Assembly (NCBI GenBank): GCA_020348925.1
Contig: CP070758.1
Location: 3,106,026 to 3,170,025, forward strand
Direction of reading: 5' to 3'
From: Gemmatimonadota bacterium
GTDB lineage: Bacteria > JBHIER01 > G020348925
Length of the DNA: 64,000 bases
Every line of letters begins with the position of its first letter. Position 1 is the stretch's first letter. Shown piece by piece: positions 9,335-18,802 of the stretch. The notes beneath the pieces are model-generated. The model was given only the letters and a program-made list of their open reading frames with translations, had not been told where the DNA came from and did no database searches. Both the position numbers and the translations under genes were made by a program.

Positions 9335-10192
9335 ATGAAGGGGAACAGCGAAATTTTTCGAAAATATGCCATCAGGCCCAAGAAGCGCCTGGGCCAGCAT
9401 TTTCTAAAGGATCGAAACATCGCCCGGAGGATCGTGGATGCCCTCTCACCGGAGGCCGGCGACACCGTGCTCGAGATCGGTCCAGGGCTGGGCGTGCTCA
9501 CCCGCCATCTCCTCGACATCGCTGGAACCGTCATCGCCGTCGAGATCGACGATAAAGTGAGCGATCTCCTTGAGGACACCTTCGGCCGTCACGCTCACTT
9601 TCATCTCATCCGCAGCGACATCCTGAAAACGTCCCTCCGGGAGATATGCTCGCAACACAATAACGATACACTGAAGGTGGTCGGCAATCTCCCCTATTCA
9701 ATCACCACACCGGTACTCTTTTTCCTCCTTCAATGGAAATCCGAGATCGAGAGCATCGTCATCACGATTCAAAAGGAGGTCGCTCGGCGGATCGTCTCTC
9801 CCCCCGGGACGAAGGATTACGGCGCGCTGTCAGTGGCCGTCCAGTACCACACCACCCCGGAACGGGTCTTCGACATTCCGGCGGCCGCCTTTTCACCCAA
9901 ACCGAAGGTCGACTCCACCGTTCTCAGACTGGGCATCCGAGAATCTCCCGCCGTCGCAGTGCAAGATGAGGACTTCTATTTCCGGGTGGTGCGAGCCGCC
10001 TTCGGGCAGAGAAGGAAGATGCTCCGCAACGCCCTCTCCGGGATCTTCCACCTCTCATCGCAGCAATATAAAACCATTTCAGATCACTCGGGGATTGACA
10101 TGAAACGGAGAGGAGAAACCCTCAGCCTGGTGGAGTTCGCCAGGCTCTCCGACTCGGTGCTGAAATTTGCTGAAGACTATTCCGACGAATAG
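9335..10192 (+). CDS. rsmA: 16S rRNA dimethyladenosine transferase
   Basis: Methylates the two adjacent adenines in helix 45 near the 3' end of 16S rRNA, using S-adenosylmethionine, late in small-subunit assembly. The opening KKRLGQHFLKD, the SAM motif EIGPGLGVLT and the catalytic VGNLPYSITTPV are intact. The C-terminal helical domain has FGQRRKMLRNAL. At 285 residues it is full length. A small zinc-ribbon ORF starts two bases after its stop. Confidence 0.95.
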   Translation: MKGNSEIFRKYAIRPKKRLGQHFLKDRNIARRIVDALSPEAGDTVLEIGPGLGVLTRHLLDIAGTVIAVEIDDKVSDLLEDTFGRHAHFHLIRSDILKTSLREICSQHNNDTLKVVGNLPYSITTPVLFFLLQWKSEIESIVITIQKEVARRIVSPPGTKDYGALSVAVQYHTTPERVFDIPAAAFSPKPKVDSTVLRLGIRESPAVAVQDEDFYFRVVRAAFGQRRKMLRNALSGIFHLSSQQYKTISDHSGIDMKRRGETLSLVEFARLSDSVLKFAEDYSDE

Positions 10193-10194
10193 GT

Positions 10195-10350
10195 ATGACC
10201 TGTCCGAGATGTAAAACAAAAATGGTGGAAGAGAAACGATCCTTCCACAAGCAGCGGAAATGGATCTGTCCGAACTGTGGGAAAGTCGGTTTTCAAAAGG
10301 CAGGAAAGACGCGCGGGCAAAAAAGAACGGGAAATTCGTCTGTACGTTGA
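10195..10350 (+). CDS. Small zinc-ribbon protein (51 residues)
   Basis: A short ORF whose ATG lies two bases after the rsmA stop codon, so it is probably translated by coupling. It encodes 51 residues with two CxxC knuckles (CPRC at 3-6 and CPNC at 25-28) separated by a basic segment, and a Lys/Arg-rich tail. This is the layout of a compact zinc ribbon that could bind nucleic acid. The start codon, Cys spacing and basic composition argue against chance. The role is unknown; position after rsmA hints at RNA or ribosome biology, but that is only a guess. Confidence 0.6.
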   Translation: MTCPRCKTKMVEEKRSFHKQRKWICPNCGKVGFQKAGKTRGQKRTGNSSVR

Positions 10351-10488
10351 GACTCGTGACGCCGGTCGATGGGTGATGGGACTGGCGCATTGCTGTTTGA
10401 AGCGTGATGTCCAAAGTCTGTAATTTTTTTATCCGTGTAGTCGCCTCACAAGCCTCAAGAAACCAGTATCAGGATTCGATATGCAATA

Positions 10489-11532
10489 TTACGTGATCCT
10501 CGTCACCTTCCCCCCCTCCCCTTCGCTCCCCTCCACCTCAAACTTGACGGGCAGGAACTGCTCCACGACCCAAATACAGGTGAGCAGATGCTGTGTGATG
10601 CGAGACGTCACGATAGAGGACTGTCCCTGGGCCAGGGCCATGTAGATGACGAGCTGATCGGCCAGATGCTCGTCAACGGCGGCTCCGGAATCCATGAACT
10701 CGAGAAACTGGCGAACCGTGCTCCCGGCGACCTCCTCCGCGGGACGACCCCGCCGTCCCAAGGTGCTGAAACCGGCCCGGCTGTTTTCGAATTCAGCCCA
10801 GAGAAAAAATATCGTTCCGGGACAGGAGGCGGGAGTTTCGAACATCCTGATCTGAGCGTCGTATCCTGCCTCCCGAAGAAGTTGATCGCCCTTCCGCCTC
10901 TGGCGTTTCGAAATCATCATCGGCAATTTCGAAGAGACGGATAATCCCCGCAAAGCCTCCAGCGCACCGCGCTGTTCGAGGTGCACCGGAATGAGCTCCT
11001 GCAGCGGTTCGACATCAATAGTCACCGTTCCCTTTCCTTTGGGATACCATCCCCAACGGGTGAGATTCATGCTTCCATGAGCACCCATCTTCAGCACGGT
11101 AGGAAGAAAGACATGAAGGAGATAGTGAACCGGGGGGCTCCACTCCACGTGCGTCCCTCCGCGGATCATGACACGTGATCTTTCAGGTCCATAGAGAAGC
11201 GGAGGCAAAAGGGCTTGAAGTATCAGTGTCACCGAACCCGCACTCGACTTAAGATCGGCCACATTAAAGGAGAACTCACCGGAGCGAAGTGTTTTCGGCT
11301 CAAAGACAACTTCCATGGAATTGATCTTTCCGCCGACAACAGATGCATTCGTCAAAGCGGCTAAAGCCTGAACACACATAACATGCTGAGGCTTCAGTCC
11401 TGGATTCTTCCTGTTCGCACGAATGTTGACAACACGTACAGGAACCTTGAGTATGCTTGCCAGGGCCAATCCTGTGCGTAAAATCTGGCCACCGCCCTCT
11501 CCGTATGCTCCATCCAACTCAACCATGTTCAC
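10489..11532 (-). CDS. rtcA: RNA 3'-terminal phosphate cyclase
   Basis: Converts RNA 3'-phosphate ends to 2',3'-cyclic phosphates using ATP through a covalent enzyme-AMP intermediate. The start ELDGAYGEGGGQILRTG is the family hallmark, followed by IRANRKNPGLKPQH, GGTHVEWSPP and a C-terminal AVDEHLADQLVIYMALA segment with the His expected for adenylylation. At 347 residues it is full length; ATG at 11526 is an alternative start. Its start lies about 15 bases after the vWA gene, so it appears to be the last gene of the moxR-DUF58-vWA operon. No RtcB ligase or RtcR regulator is in the window. Confidence 0.93.
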   Translation of the reverse strand: MNMVELDGAYGEGGGQILRTGLALASILKVPVRVVNIRANRKNPGLKPQHVMCVQALAALTNASVVGGKINSMEVVFEPKTLRSGEFSFNVADLKSSAGSVTLILQALLPPLLYGPERSRVMIRGGTHVEWSPPVHYLLHVFLPTVLKMGAHGSMNLTRWGWYPKGKGTVTIDVEPLQELIPVHLEQRGALEALRGLSVSSKLPMMISKRQRRKGDQLLREAGYDAQIRMFETPASCPGTIFFLWAEFENSRAGFSTLGRRGRPAEEVAGSTVRQFLEFMDSGAAVDEHLADQLVIYMALAQGQSSIVTSRITQHLLTCIWVVEQFLPVKFEVEGSEGEGGKVTRIT

Positions 11533-11547
11533 CGCACCTGTTTCCGT

Positions 11548-13647
11548 TTATGATTCCTCAACGCCATCATCCCTTCGCTTCTCCCTGGCAATAAGCATCT
11601 CGGCACACATAAGAAGAAAAGCCACCAGCAGAAACTGTTTCCACAGCTCACGACCGTATCTCGTTCGCAGAACATACTCTTCCACAGATTCCTCTTGATC
11701 AACGTTGTGGACCGAGACACCTTGCAACGCCTCCTCAATACGGTCCATCTCTATCCGGGTCATATCCGATTCAGAAGGATCCGCATTGACTGCAAAATTC
11801 TTGAGATCCTCATGCTCCGTGACCAGACGGTAAATGCCGGGGCTTTCAGTGTGTTCATACTCAACAAAGAAACTCCCCCCGGAACTCTTGAGCTCTATGG
11901 CCCTCTCTTCCCCTGTCGGCTCGATACAGCGCACCCTCTGATGAAATTCCAAACCGCCCACCTCCTTTCGAACAACAGTTCCTACGAGGTTGTGCTCCTC
12001 GATCTCCGAGAGATCGGTCGCCAGGTATTGGACCACTCTGTACAAGAGCGGGACATAGATGCCTTTCCGCATGAGATTTGTCCACTGAGGATCAGCGGCC
12101 GACGTGAACAAGACGGTCCTCCCACGTCCTGTGCGCGTTTCGGCCAAAGCCACTTTTCCGTTGCTGTAGGAGATGATGGGGATCACCACGGCAGAGGGTT
12201 TGACGTCGTATATGAGATAAAATTCCGGGGATTCAATTGTCTCTCTTTTCTGGAGAAGCCCCTTGAATATCGGATGCTCGCTTTCGATTTGACCGAAGGT
12301 AAGAAAACTACTTTTCTCACCTAAGGTCCCAAGAGGAGCCCCTATCGTCGAGGGGAAAAGCGTCGGCAGAAGCTGTGAATTATAGTAGCGAGGATCGATA
12401 TCATTTCCCAAAAGGATGACCACGCTTCGACCGCCCTCGACATAGCTCTGCAAGCGAGAACGTTGCGCTTCACTCAGACGTGGGACGTTGGTTAAGAGTA
12501 CCACATCAAAATCTCCCAGTGCATACCGGCCTAATTGATCCACGGAACTCACGGTGGGGAGAACGAGAGACTGTGACGTTTCGAAGGGATTCAGGGCAAG
12601 CCTTAAATAATGGGCATCGGCTTCCCTGCGCCCCACGATGAGGACTCGAATCTTTTCCGGTACTGCTATGGAAAAATATTCTCTGTTATCGACGAGAAGA
12701 TCATCATCTTCAACCTCGACATAACCGGAGATCTGCCCAGGCTTGTCGAAAACAACGACAAAATCGGCATTCTGTGTACGGTGCGCTTCAATATCGAGTG
12801 TTGTCTGGCCCATTCGTTTCCCGTTGGTGAATAACTGAACCAAAATATTTTCCCTCTTACGATCCGAATGGTTCGTCACAACGGCTCGCAGACCCACAGG
12901 TTTCCCAACCTCCAGAAGGCGATCGAGAAACGCCACCCCGTCGATACTGATATTCTCGGTCTGCCCGGAAGACACGGGAAGAACAAAGAGCGTCGCGTCT
13001 TCGACGAAGGGCACGGCTTCACCTTGCGCAAGGTCCTGCCAGCCGTTCCGACGCATGTCCGTGATGAGGTACACCTCTTTGTTGGCATTTCTCGATTGGG
13101 CCAACACTTCTGTCGCTGAGATGAGGGCGGATCGCATATGTGTCGTTCGATTGGAGAGATCGAAGCTTTCGATCGTCTCCCGCAATTCGGTAAAGTTCTG
13201 GGTATACTGTTGAAAAGCGGAAACATCGGACACCAGGTGAACCCAAGTTTCGTCACCATTTCTCAACAGCCCGACAACTTCTTGAGCCCTCCCCCGGGCT
13301 ATGTCAAAGAGTGTCCCCCTGGGGGTGTTCACCCCCATGCTGAAGGAGTTATCGAGAAGAAGAACGGCACTCGTCCTAGCTCGCGCACTGAGTCCCGCGG
13401 AGAAGACCCCTTTCAAAACAGGCCGGGCAAAGGCCAGCACGACACTGAGAACAATAAGGGTTCTGAGAAGCAACAGAATCAGTTGGCGAAGTTTTACTCT
13501 TCGCATCTTCTGACGCTGGAGCAGTTTTAAAAACTCCAGCGACGAGAAGGATATGATCTTGATCTTCTGGCGATTCAACAAATGAATGAGAAGAGGGACC
13601 GCAGCTGCGGCCAACGCAAAAAGAAAGATTGTATTCAGAAATGCCAT
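11548..13647 (-). CDS. BatA-type membrane protein with von Willebrand A domain
   Basis: Inner-membrane protein of the Bat / aerotolerance group. The N terminus has the BatA-type double membrane anchor (MAFLNTIFLFALAAAAVPLL, then LRQLILLLLRTLIVLSVVLA around residues 55-75) with the LNRQKI linker. The vWA domain that follows keeps the metal site DxSxS (LLDNSFSMG). After it come a beta-rich region, a domain resembling a glutamine-amidotransferase fold (about 330-480), another beta region and a C-terminal membrane helix near 675. The length of 699 fits this group. It lies downstream of moxR and DUF58, the usual partners. Confidence 0.83.
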   Translation of the reverse strand: MAFLNTIFLFALAAAAVPLLIHLLNRQKIKIISFSSLEFLKLLQRQKMRRVKLRQLILLLLRTLIVLSVVLAFARPVLKGVFSAGLSARARTSAVLLLDNSFSMGVNTPRGTLFDIARGRAQEVVGLLRNGDETWVHLVSDVSAFQQYTQNFTELRETIESFDLSNRTTHMRSALISATEVLAQSRNANKEVYLITDMRRNGWQDLAQGEAVPFVEDATLFVLPVSSGQTENISIDGVAFLDRLLEVGKPVGLRAVVTNHSDRKRENILVQLFTNGKRMGQTTLDIEAHRTQNADFVVVFDKPGQISGYVEVEDDDLLVDNREYFSIAVPEKIRVLIVGRREADAHYLRLALNPFETSQSLVLPTVSSVDQLGRYALGDFDVVLLTNVPRLSEAQRSRLQSYVEGGRSVVILLGNDIDPRYYNSQLLPTLFPSTIGAPLGTLGEKSSFLTFGQIESEHPIFKGLLQKRETIESPEFYLIYDVKPSAVVIPIISYSNGKVALAETRTGRGRTVLFTSAADPQWTNLMRKGIYVPLLYRVVQYLATDLSEIEEHNLVGTVVRKEVGGLEFHQRVRCIEPTGEERAIELKSSGGSFFVEYEHTESPGIYRLVTEHEDLKNFAVNADPSESDMTRIEMDRIEEALQGVSVHNVDQEESVEEYVLRTRYGRELWKQFLLVAFLLMCAEMLIAREKRRDDGVEES

Positions 13648-13709
13648 ACGATGAGTTCACACGGGAAAAAGTGTTTCTTGTTTTTCCTCTGGAGACAACA
13701 CAGAATGTC

Positions 13710-14603
13710 TTAATGCAACCTTTTTCTTTTATTCAAATAGGAGAACAGCGCGTAATCGAAATCGACCGATGTATCCATGAGGACGTAATCTATCAGGTCT
13801 GCCCGACATTCACGCTTAAACGTTTCGATACGTTCTTTCATCAACTCACGATACTCAGTCCAAATGTGCCAGGGTTGCGTGGGGAGTTCCTCCTCCGTCT
13901 CCATGTCCTTAAATCTGGCTTCGGCCTGATAGGCGAACGTTCGCTCAAAGGGATCGAGCACGTGAAAAATGATCACCTCATGCTTCTTGTGCCGGAAATG
14001 TTTCAAGCCCAGCATTATTTTTTGCGGATCATCGAAAAGATCAGAGATAACGATAATCAATCCGCGCCTTTTTATGCGCTCTGCGAGTTGATGAAAGGTG
14101 GCCGAGACATTCGTCTCCGCGGATGCTGCAACACCGTTCAACTCCTTCAACACAACGTTGAGATGGCCCATAATCGATCGTGGAGCGATGTACCGACGAA
14201 TCCCCGAATCGAAAATCGCCAGACCAACAGCATCGCGCTGAGTCAGCATAAGGTACGTCAGTGCGGCGGACACATAGGAGCCGTATTCCAACTTTGTCAG
14301 GCCGTTCGATTGATAGGCCATCGAGCCGCTGGCGTCAAGCAAAATGTAGGATTTCAGATTCGTCTCCTCTTCATATTCCTTCACGTAATATCTGTCCGAT
14401 TTAGCATAGACTTTCCAGTCGATGTGTCGTATCGAATCACCCGGCATATATTGACGGTGTTCAGCAAACTCGACACTGAACCCATGATAGGGACTTTTGT
14501 GCAGGCCCGTAATGAAACCTTCCACCACAAGCCTCGCTTTGAGATCCATGTTCGACAATTTCGAAACAACTTCAGGGTTGAGGAACCGCCGATAGTCTTT
14601 CAT
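13710..14603 (-). CDS. DUF58 domain protein
   Basis: Member of the DUF58 family, which resembles vWA domains and nearly always lies next to MoxR ATPases. The family marker GDSIRHIDWKVYAKSDRYYVK is visible around residues 55-75, and a metal-site-like DxSxS occurs in LLDASGSMAY. No membrane segment is evident, so it is probably cytoplasmic, with 297 residues. It begins five bases after the moxR stop, which indicates translational coupling. It is thought to act with MoxR in folding or metal insertion, but the substrate here is unknown. Confidence 0.88.
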   Translation of the reverse strand: MKDYRRFLNPEVVSKLSNMDLKARLVVEGFITGLHKSPYHGFSVEFAEHRQYMPGDSIRHIDWKVYAKSDRYYVKEYEEETNLKSYILLDASGSMAYQSNGLTKLEYGSYVSAALTYLMLTQRDAVGLAIFDSGIRRYIAPRSIMGHLNVVLKELNGVAASAETNVSATFHQLAERIKRRGLIIVISDLFDDPQKIMLGLKHFRHKKHEVIIFHVLDPFERTFAYQAEARFKDMETEEELPTQPWHIWTEYRELMKERIETFKRECRADLIDYVLMDTSVDFDYALFSYLNKRKRLH

Positions 14604-14608
14604 CGTTT

Positions 14609-15613
14609 CTACTCTTTGATTTCCCGCTTAAGATCGTTGATGATACGAACGGTATCGACACCATCGGCTTCAGCATTGAAATTCGTCACAATCCTGTGTC
14701 TCAAGACGGGGAGTGCGACCCCCTGCACGTCCTCAATGGAGGGACTGTACCGGCCATCGAGCACGGCTCTTGTTTTGGCTCCCAGAATCATATACTGAGA
14801 TGCTCGAGGCCCGGCACCCCAACTCACCCAGTCGTTAATAAACTTCGGGACACCATCATCTCCGGGTCTCGTGTTCCGGGCCAATTTCACCGCGTACTGG
14901 ATGACGTGGTCGGACACCGGCACTTTGCGCACAAGACGCTGGAGGGCCACAATATCATCGGCGCTCAAAATCCGGTTCAACTCCGCGGAGTAAGCGCTCG
15001 TCGTCGTCTTCACGATCTCCTCTTCTTCGGATCCACTGGGATAATCAATCCAGATGTTGAACATGAACCGATCCAACTGGGCCTCAGGAAGCGGGTAGGT
15101 CCCCTCCTGCTCGATGGGATTTTGAGTGGCCAAGACGTAAAAAGGTTCATGCAGCGTATACGTCTCTCCGGCGGCCGTCACCTCATGCTCCTGCATGGCT
15201 TGAAGCAGGGCCGACTGTGTCTTGGGAGGCGTGCGGTTAATCTCATCGGCCAGAATGATGTTGGCGAAGACCGGCCCTTTCACAAACTTAAAGGCTTTTC
15301 TGCCGGTCGATACATCCTCCTCAATAATCTCGGTACCTGTGATATCGGACGGCATGAGATCCGGGGTAAATTGAATGCGACTGAATTTGAGATTGAGAAC
15401 CCTCGCCAGCGTACTGATGAGCAACGTCTTTGCCAGCCCCGGCACACCGATGAGGAGACAATGGCCGTTGGCCAACAGAGCAATCATCAGTTCGTGAATA
15501 ATCTCGTCCTGTCCCACAATCACCTTCCTGATCTCTTGGAGAATGTTCTCGCGAGCCTCTTTTAACCGTTCGACTGTCTCTAAATCGCTTCCCAATACTT
15601 CCTCATGTGACAT
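14609..15613 (-). CDS. MoxR family AAA+ ATPase
   Basis: AAA+ ATPase of the MoxR group, chaperone-like proteins that work with vWA partners. Walker A is GVPGLAKTLL, Walker B is ILADEINRTPPKTQ, and the family stretch QEHEVTAAGETYTL and the sensor ATQNPIEQEGTYPLPEAQLDR are present. The start at 15613 is preceded by GGAGG at five bases; in-frame codons further upstream (to 15679) encode an unrelated Phe-rich stretch and are rejected. The length is 334 residues. It heads the operon moxR / DUF58 / vWA / rtcA. Confidence 0.91.
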   Translation of the reverse strand: MSHEEVLGSDLETVERLKEARENILQEIRKVIVGQDEIIHELMIALLANGHCLLIGVPGLAKTLLISTLARVLNLKFSRIQFTPDLMPSDITGTEIIEEDVSTGRKAFKFVKGPVFANIILADEINRTPPKTQSALLQAMQEHEVTAAGETYTLHEPFYVLATQNPIEQEGTYPLPEAQLDRFMFNIWIDYPSGSEEEEIVKTTTSAYSAELNRILSADDIVALQRLVRKVPVSDHVIQYAVKLARNTRPGDDGVPKFINDWVSWGAGPRASQYMILGAKTRAVLDGRYSPSIEDVQGVALPVLRHRIVTNFNAEADGVDTVRIINDLKREIKE

Positions 15614-15826
15614 GAAATCCTCCATAGTATCAAAGAAAACAAAGATGTGAAAAGAAACGGTGAAGATGTATTCATACATATAGTACCATGCGAAATGGCC
15701 TCTTTTCCTCTGGAACTGAATTGAACCGTTTGAAAAACTTAAGCCTTACGATCCCCTATTCCAACACACTGAAACGTCTCAGAGTGGTTTCGGTTCCCTT
15801 TTTGAACAGGATGCATATATTCAAAA

Positions 15827-15860
15827 AAAACCGCCGGATAGGCATCAGTCCGGCGGTTTT
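15827..15860 (-). terminator. Intrinsic terminator after the 740-residue exported protein
   Basis: Perfect inverted repeat with 12-base arms (15827-15838 and 15849-15860), GC-rich core CCGCCGGA and a 10-base loop. On the minus strand it is followed by eight T. It lies 23 bases past the stop of the 15883-18105 gene and also marks the boundary with the moxR operon. Confidence 0.9.
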
Positions 15861-15882
15861 CAAATACATTCAAAGAAATATT

Positions 15883-18105
15883 CTACTTGAGCAGCAGCAT
15901 CGATTTCGTATCGAAAAACTCTCCCGCCTGCAGCCTGTAAAAGTAAACGCCGCTGGCCACAGACAAGCCATCCTTGTCCAAGCCGTCCCACGTGACTGTG
16001 TACGTACCTGCTTCCTGTTTCACATTGACCAGGGTCCGGATGTGCTGTCCTAAAACATTGAACACCTCAAGACTGACCTCATGCACCTGGGGTAAACGGT
16101 ATTCAATCGTCGTTTCCGGATTAAAGGGATTCGGGTAGTTCTGAACGAGAACGTACTCCTCGGGCATGGGAAGCTCCGGATGCGGCTCAACGGCTACCCA
16201 GACAGTATACGTAATTGTCAGCGTATCGTCGGCCTCAAATTGAGCACAGGTGACATCCCGCATGTTGATTTCATCGTTGAGGACGAATTGGCCGTTGGGA
16301 AAATCATTCGGATTCCAGCAGATCTCACCCTCGGTACCCTCGGTCACAAGAGTCCACACCACCATGCTGTCCAGGGAACTCCGAATATCCGTACAGAGCT
16401 GCTTGAAAACAGGGTGATCCAGGGGAAAGTACGCGAATAAATCAGGCGGTAAAGGAGGATGCGGGGGACACGGAGAATCCAAACCGACGTCGAGCCCCTC
16501 AGTGCCACTCGGATCGGCGCCGAAAAAGGCCCTGACCGTGTCATCATGTGCGCTGCTTCCCAGGGTAAGCAGAATCGCATACGACCCGGCGTTCGGTTCC
16601 ACATCAACGGACACGCCCCCACTCTCGTTGCCGACTTCATCGTAGGCCGTTACCGTCAGAGTATAGATGCAAAGATTGGCCAACCCTATGACCTCATAAT
16701 AGGAAACATCTCCCACATCAAACTCATCCACTGGGACCCCTGCACTGTCGACGTACACTTTGTAGCCCCGCACATCTTCGGAGGTACTGGCTGTCCACAT
16801 CAACGTCACTTTACCATCACCAGCCAGTCCCTGCAAACCGGTCACGTCGGCCGGTGGCGTTTGATCCTCGTAGGAATAAGTGATCGTGTAGCTCTGCCCT
16901 GCTTCAAACTCCATGGAATTGCTCTCTCCCATGTCGACTCCGTCGAACATGATGTCGGCATCGGGGGGCAGCGCTGCCGTATCCCACGTGAATGTTCCGG
17001 CGACACCCTTTGTTTCCAAAGTCCAGATCACCGTCAGGACGGTCGAACTCCGAACATCTTTTGTGAGTCGGTTTAATACCGCATCAATCGAGAAGTAGGC
17101 CTCAAAATCAACTCCAGGCGGTGTGGGTGCTTTTGGCTCATCAAGATCTGGATCAAAATCATCCGTTCCATCCGGATCGACCCCAAAAATAAGATCGACG
17201 GTAGGTTCCTCAACATCATTGGGTGTGGCCGTCACTGTAACCGACCACGCATCACCAGACGGCCCGGTCACCACAAACATGCCGTCGACAACATCGGTGG
17301 GAATCTCTTGTCCTTCGAAATTGGCCAGGACGACATCTGTCAAAGTGAGGGCATACTCACCTAAAAGGGCTTCCGATGACACATCAATGTAAAAAATGGC
17401 CACAGGACCCGATCCGGGCGCTATCGTATCTCCCTCACGATCAGCAATGACGAGAATAACCTGACCGGTTCCGTACTCCAGGTTCGCCTCGAAAATACTC
17501 ATGTCGGCCGCTCTGATCCCGGGCACCACCTCCGTCGGGTCCAGTATATCCGCATCAAAATTGAGAACGAAGTTCATCCCCGCCAATCCAACTGAGTTAT
17601 TCATCGTAATCACGACTTTGTTATGCGTCGTTCCCGGATCACCATAACCGTTCTCAACAGACACAGTGGCCTCCATATCTATACCACCGGCACCGCTCCC
17701 GTTGAGAGGAACTTCCACCGTCGGCTGAACAGGATCGTTGCTGGTGACGGTCAGTGTTCCTGTGATCACTCCCTCACTTCCAGGCGTAAAGGAAACCGTA
17801 ACGTTGGAGGAAGAACCACCTGAAACCGTCACGGTTGTTGGTTCTACGGCGAACGCCCGGTTATCCAAGGCCATTTCAGATACGATGAGATCTTCAGTCC
17901 CTTCATTCGAGATCGTCAGAGTCCTCTGGGCCGTTTCGCCCACGGTGACCTCACCAAAGTCGATGGAGGTCGGATCGAGGAGGATCTCCTGAGCCGGAAC
18001 AGAACCGGACATGACGACCAATAATACAAAGAGGACCATGAGACAAGCGACGGGCCGTATCTCTCCCGTGAATCTCCTGTGCTGTTCCTTCATAAATGTG
18101 CCCAT
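15883..18105 (-). CDS. Exported multidomain protein with cohesin-like, Fn3 and C-terminal sorting domains
   Basis: Secreted or surface protein of 740 residues. ATG at 18105 has AAGGAAGGGG upstream, and a signal sequence ends near residue 39 (SGSVPAQ). In order: an ASH-like beta domain (DFGEVTVGETAQRTLTISNEG, about 40-135), a cohesin-like domain (about 140-280), copy 1 of an unnamed module (about 290-410), a fibronectin III-like domain (about 412-500), copy 2 of the module (about 505-635), and the sorting domain ([17 protein letters not shown] ... GVYFYRLQAGEF). The unnamed module recurs in the next two exported proteins. The role is unknown; adhesion or surface assembly is possible. It ends at a strong terminator. 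Confidence 0.82.
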   Translation of the reverse strand: MGTFMKEQHRRFTGEIRPVACLMVLFVLLVVMSGSVPAQEILLDPTSIDFGEVTVGETAQRTLTISNEGTEDLIVSEMALDNRAFAVEPTTVTVSGGSSSNVTVSFTPGSEGVITGTLTVTSNDPVQPTVEVPLNGSGAGGIDMEATVSVENGYGDPGTTHNKVVITMNNSVGLAGMNFVLNFDADILDPTEVVPGIRAADMSIFEANLEYGTGQVILVIADREGDTIAPGSGPVAIFYIDVSSEALLGEYALTLTDVVLANFEGQEIPTDVVDGMFVVTGPSGDAWSVTVTATPNDVEEPTVDLIFGVDPDGTDDFDPDLDEPKAPTPPGVDFEAYFSIDAVLNRLTKDVRSSTVLTVIWTLETKGVAGTFTWDTAALPPDADIMFDGVDMGESNSMEFEAGQSYTITYSYEDQTPPADVTGLQGLAGDGKVTLMWTASTSEDVRGYKVYVDSAGVPVDEFDVGDVSYYEVIGLANLCIYTLTVTAYDEVGNESGGVSVDVEPNAGSYAILLTLGSSAHDDTVRAFFGADPSGTEGLDVGLDSPCPPHPPLPPDLFAYFPLDHPVFKQLCTDIRSSLDSMVVWTLVTEGTEGEICWNPNDFPNGQFVLNDEINMRDVTCAQFEADDTLTITYTVWVAVEPHPELPMPEEYVLVQNYPNPFNPETTIEYRLPQVHEVSLEVFNVLGQHIRTLVNVKQEAGTYTVTWDGLDKDGLSVASGVYFYRLQAGEFFDTKSMLLLK

Positions 18106-18241
18106 GTTTACCCCTTCCTTTTTAGGTGGAACTTTCCGCTGTTTGTATCCTCAGAACACATCGAGAATAATCATATTCGTTTGCTCGCTTCACGAAAAGG
18201 TGCCACTCTCAACAACACCCCGTCACAAATACCTTCCATCT

Positions 18242-18616
18242 CTATCGAATGACAACCCGTGGCACCAGCCAAATATTGATCACAAAATACACCAAAATTG
18301 TAGCCACAAGACCTCCGGCTACAAACCACATAAATGTTTTCAGACCTTTCAGTTGTTTTTGGAGACCTTGAGTCCGCTCATCGAATTCCCCTTTCAGTTC
18401 ATCGATGGCCCGATTGAGTTCCTCGTGAACGTTGATCCGACCCCGGACGTCCTCAATCTGTCTCTCGATCTCTTCCTTCATTCCGTGAATGTAATCGTTG
18501 ATATTTGCCCCAACGTAAAAGACGACGTCTTTAGGGTTTGCATTATCCCAGCCTCCCTTGCGTATCCGATCCAACGCATCACGAACCTGGGGGCTGTCTT
18601 TGAAATTATTACTCAT
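18242..18616 (-). CDS. Small tail-anchored-like membrane protein, unknown function
   Basis: A 124-residue protein I do not recognise. The first ~95 residues are charged and helical, with a likely coiled coil (EEIERQIEDVRGRINVHEEL, then ELKGEFDERTQGLQKQLKGL). The C terminus is one hydrophobic helix (FMWFVAGGLVATILVYFVIN) with only a few residues after it. It could be inserted in the membrane by its tail and oligomerise. It lies between two large exported-protein genes in the same direction. Coding is supported by the consistent helical heptad pattern and the clean membrane segment. Confidence 0.6.
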   Translation of the reverse strand: MSNNFKDSPQVRDALDRIRKGGWDNANPKDVVFYVGANINDYIHGMKEEIERQIEDVRGRINVHEELNRAIDELKGEFDERTQGLQKQLKGLKTFMWFVAGGLVATILVYFVINIWLVPRVVIR

Positions 18617-18728
18617 TCGAAGAAATCACGAAAACGCAGAGCATCTTCGGTCCGTAAGTTGCGATACGGTGTGCGTTCCTTTTTCAACTCTGCGGAAGAA
18701 CCCCACATTCTGCTACCTTTAGGACTGA

Positions 18729-18764
18729 GCCGGACTGCAGAAACCTTCTCTTCTGCAGTCCGGC
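18729..18764 (-). terminator. Strong hairpin after the 1236-residue gene, no U tract
   Basis: Perfect inverted repeat with 14-base arms (18729-18742 and 18751-18764; GCCGGACTGCAGAA) and an 8-base loop. It lies 39 bases past the 18803 stop. No run of T follows on the minus strand, so it may be a 3'-end protecting structure or a terminator that needs other factors. Confidence 0.65.
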
Positions 18765-18802
18765 ACCAGCTCCATATCTCAAACACTCTCACCCTGAGTG
18801 TT

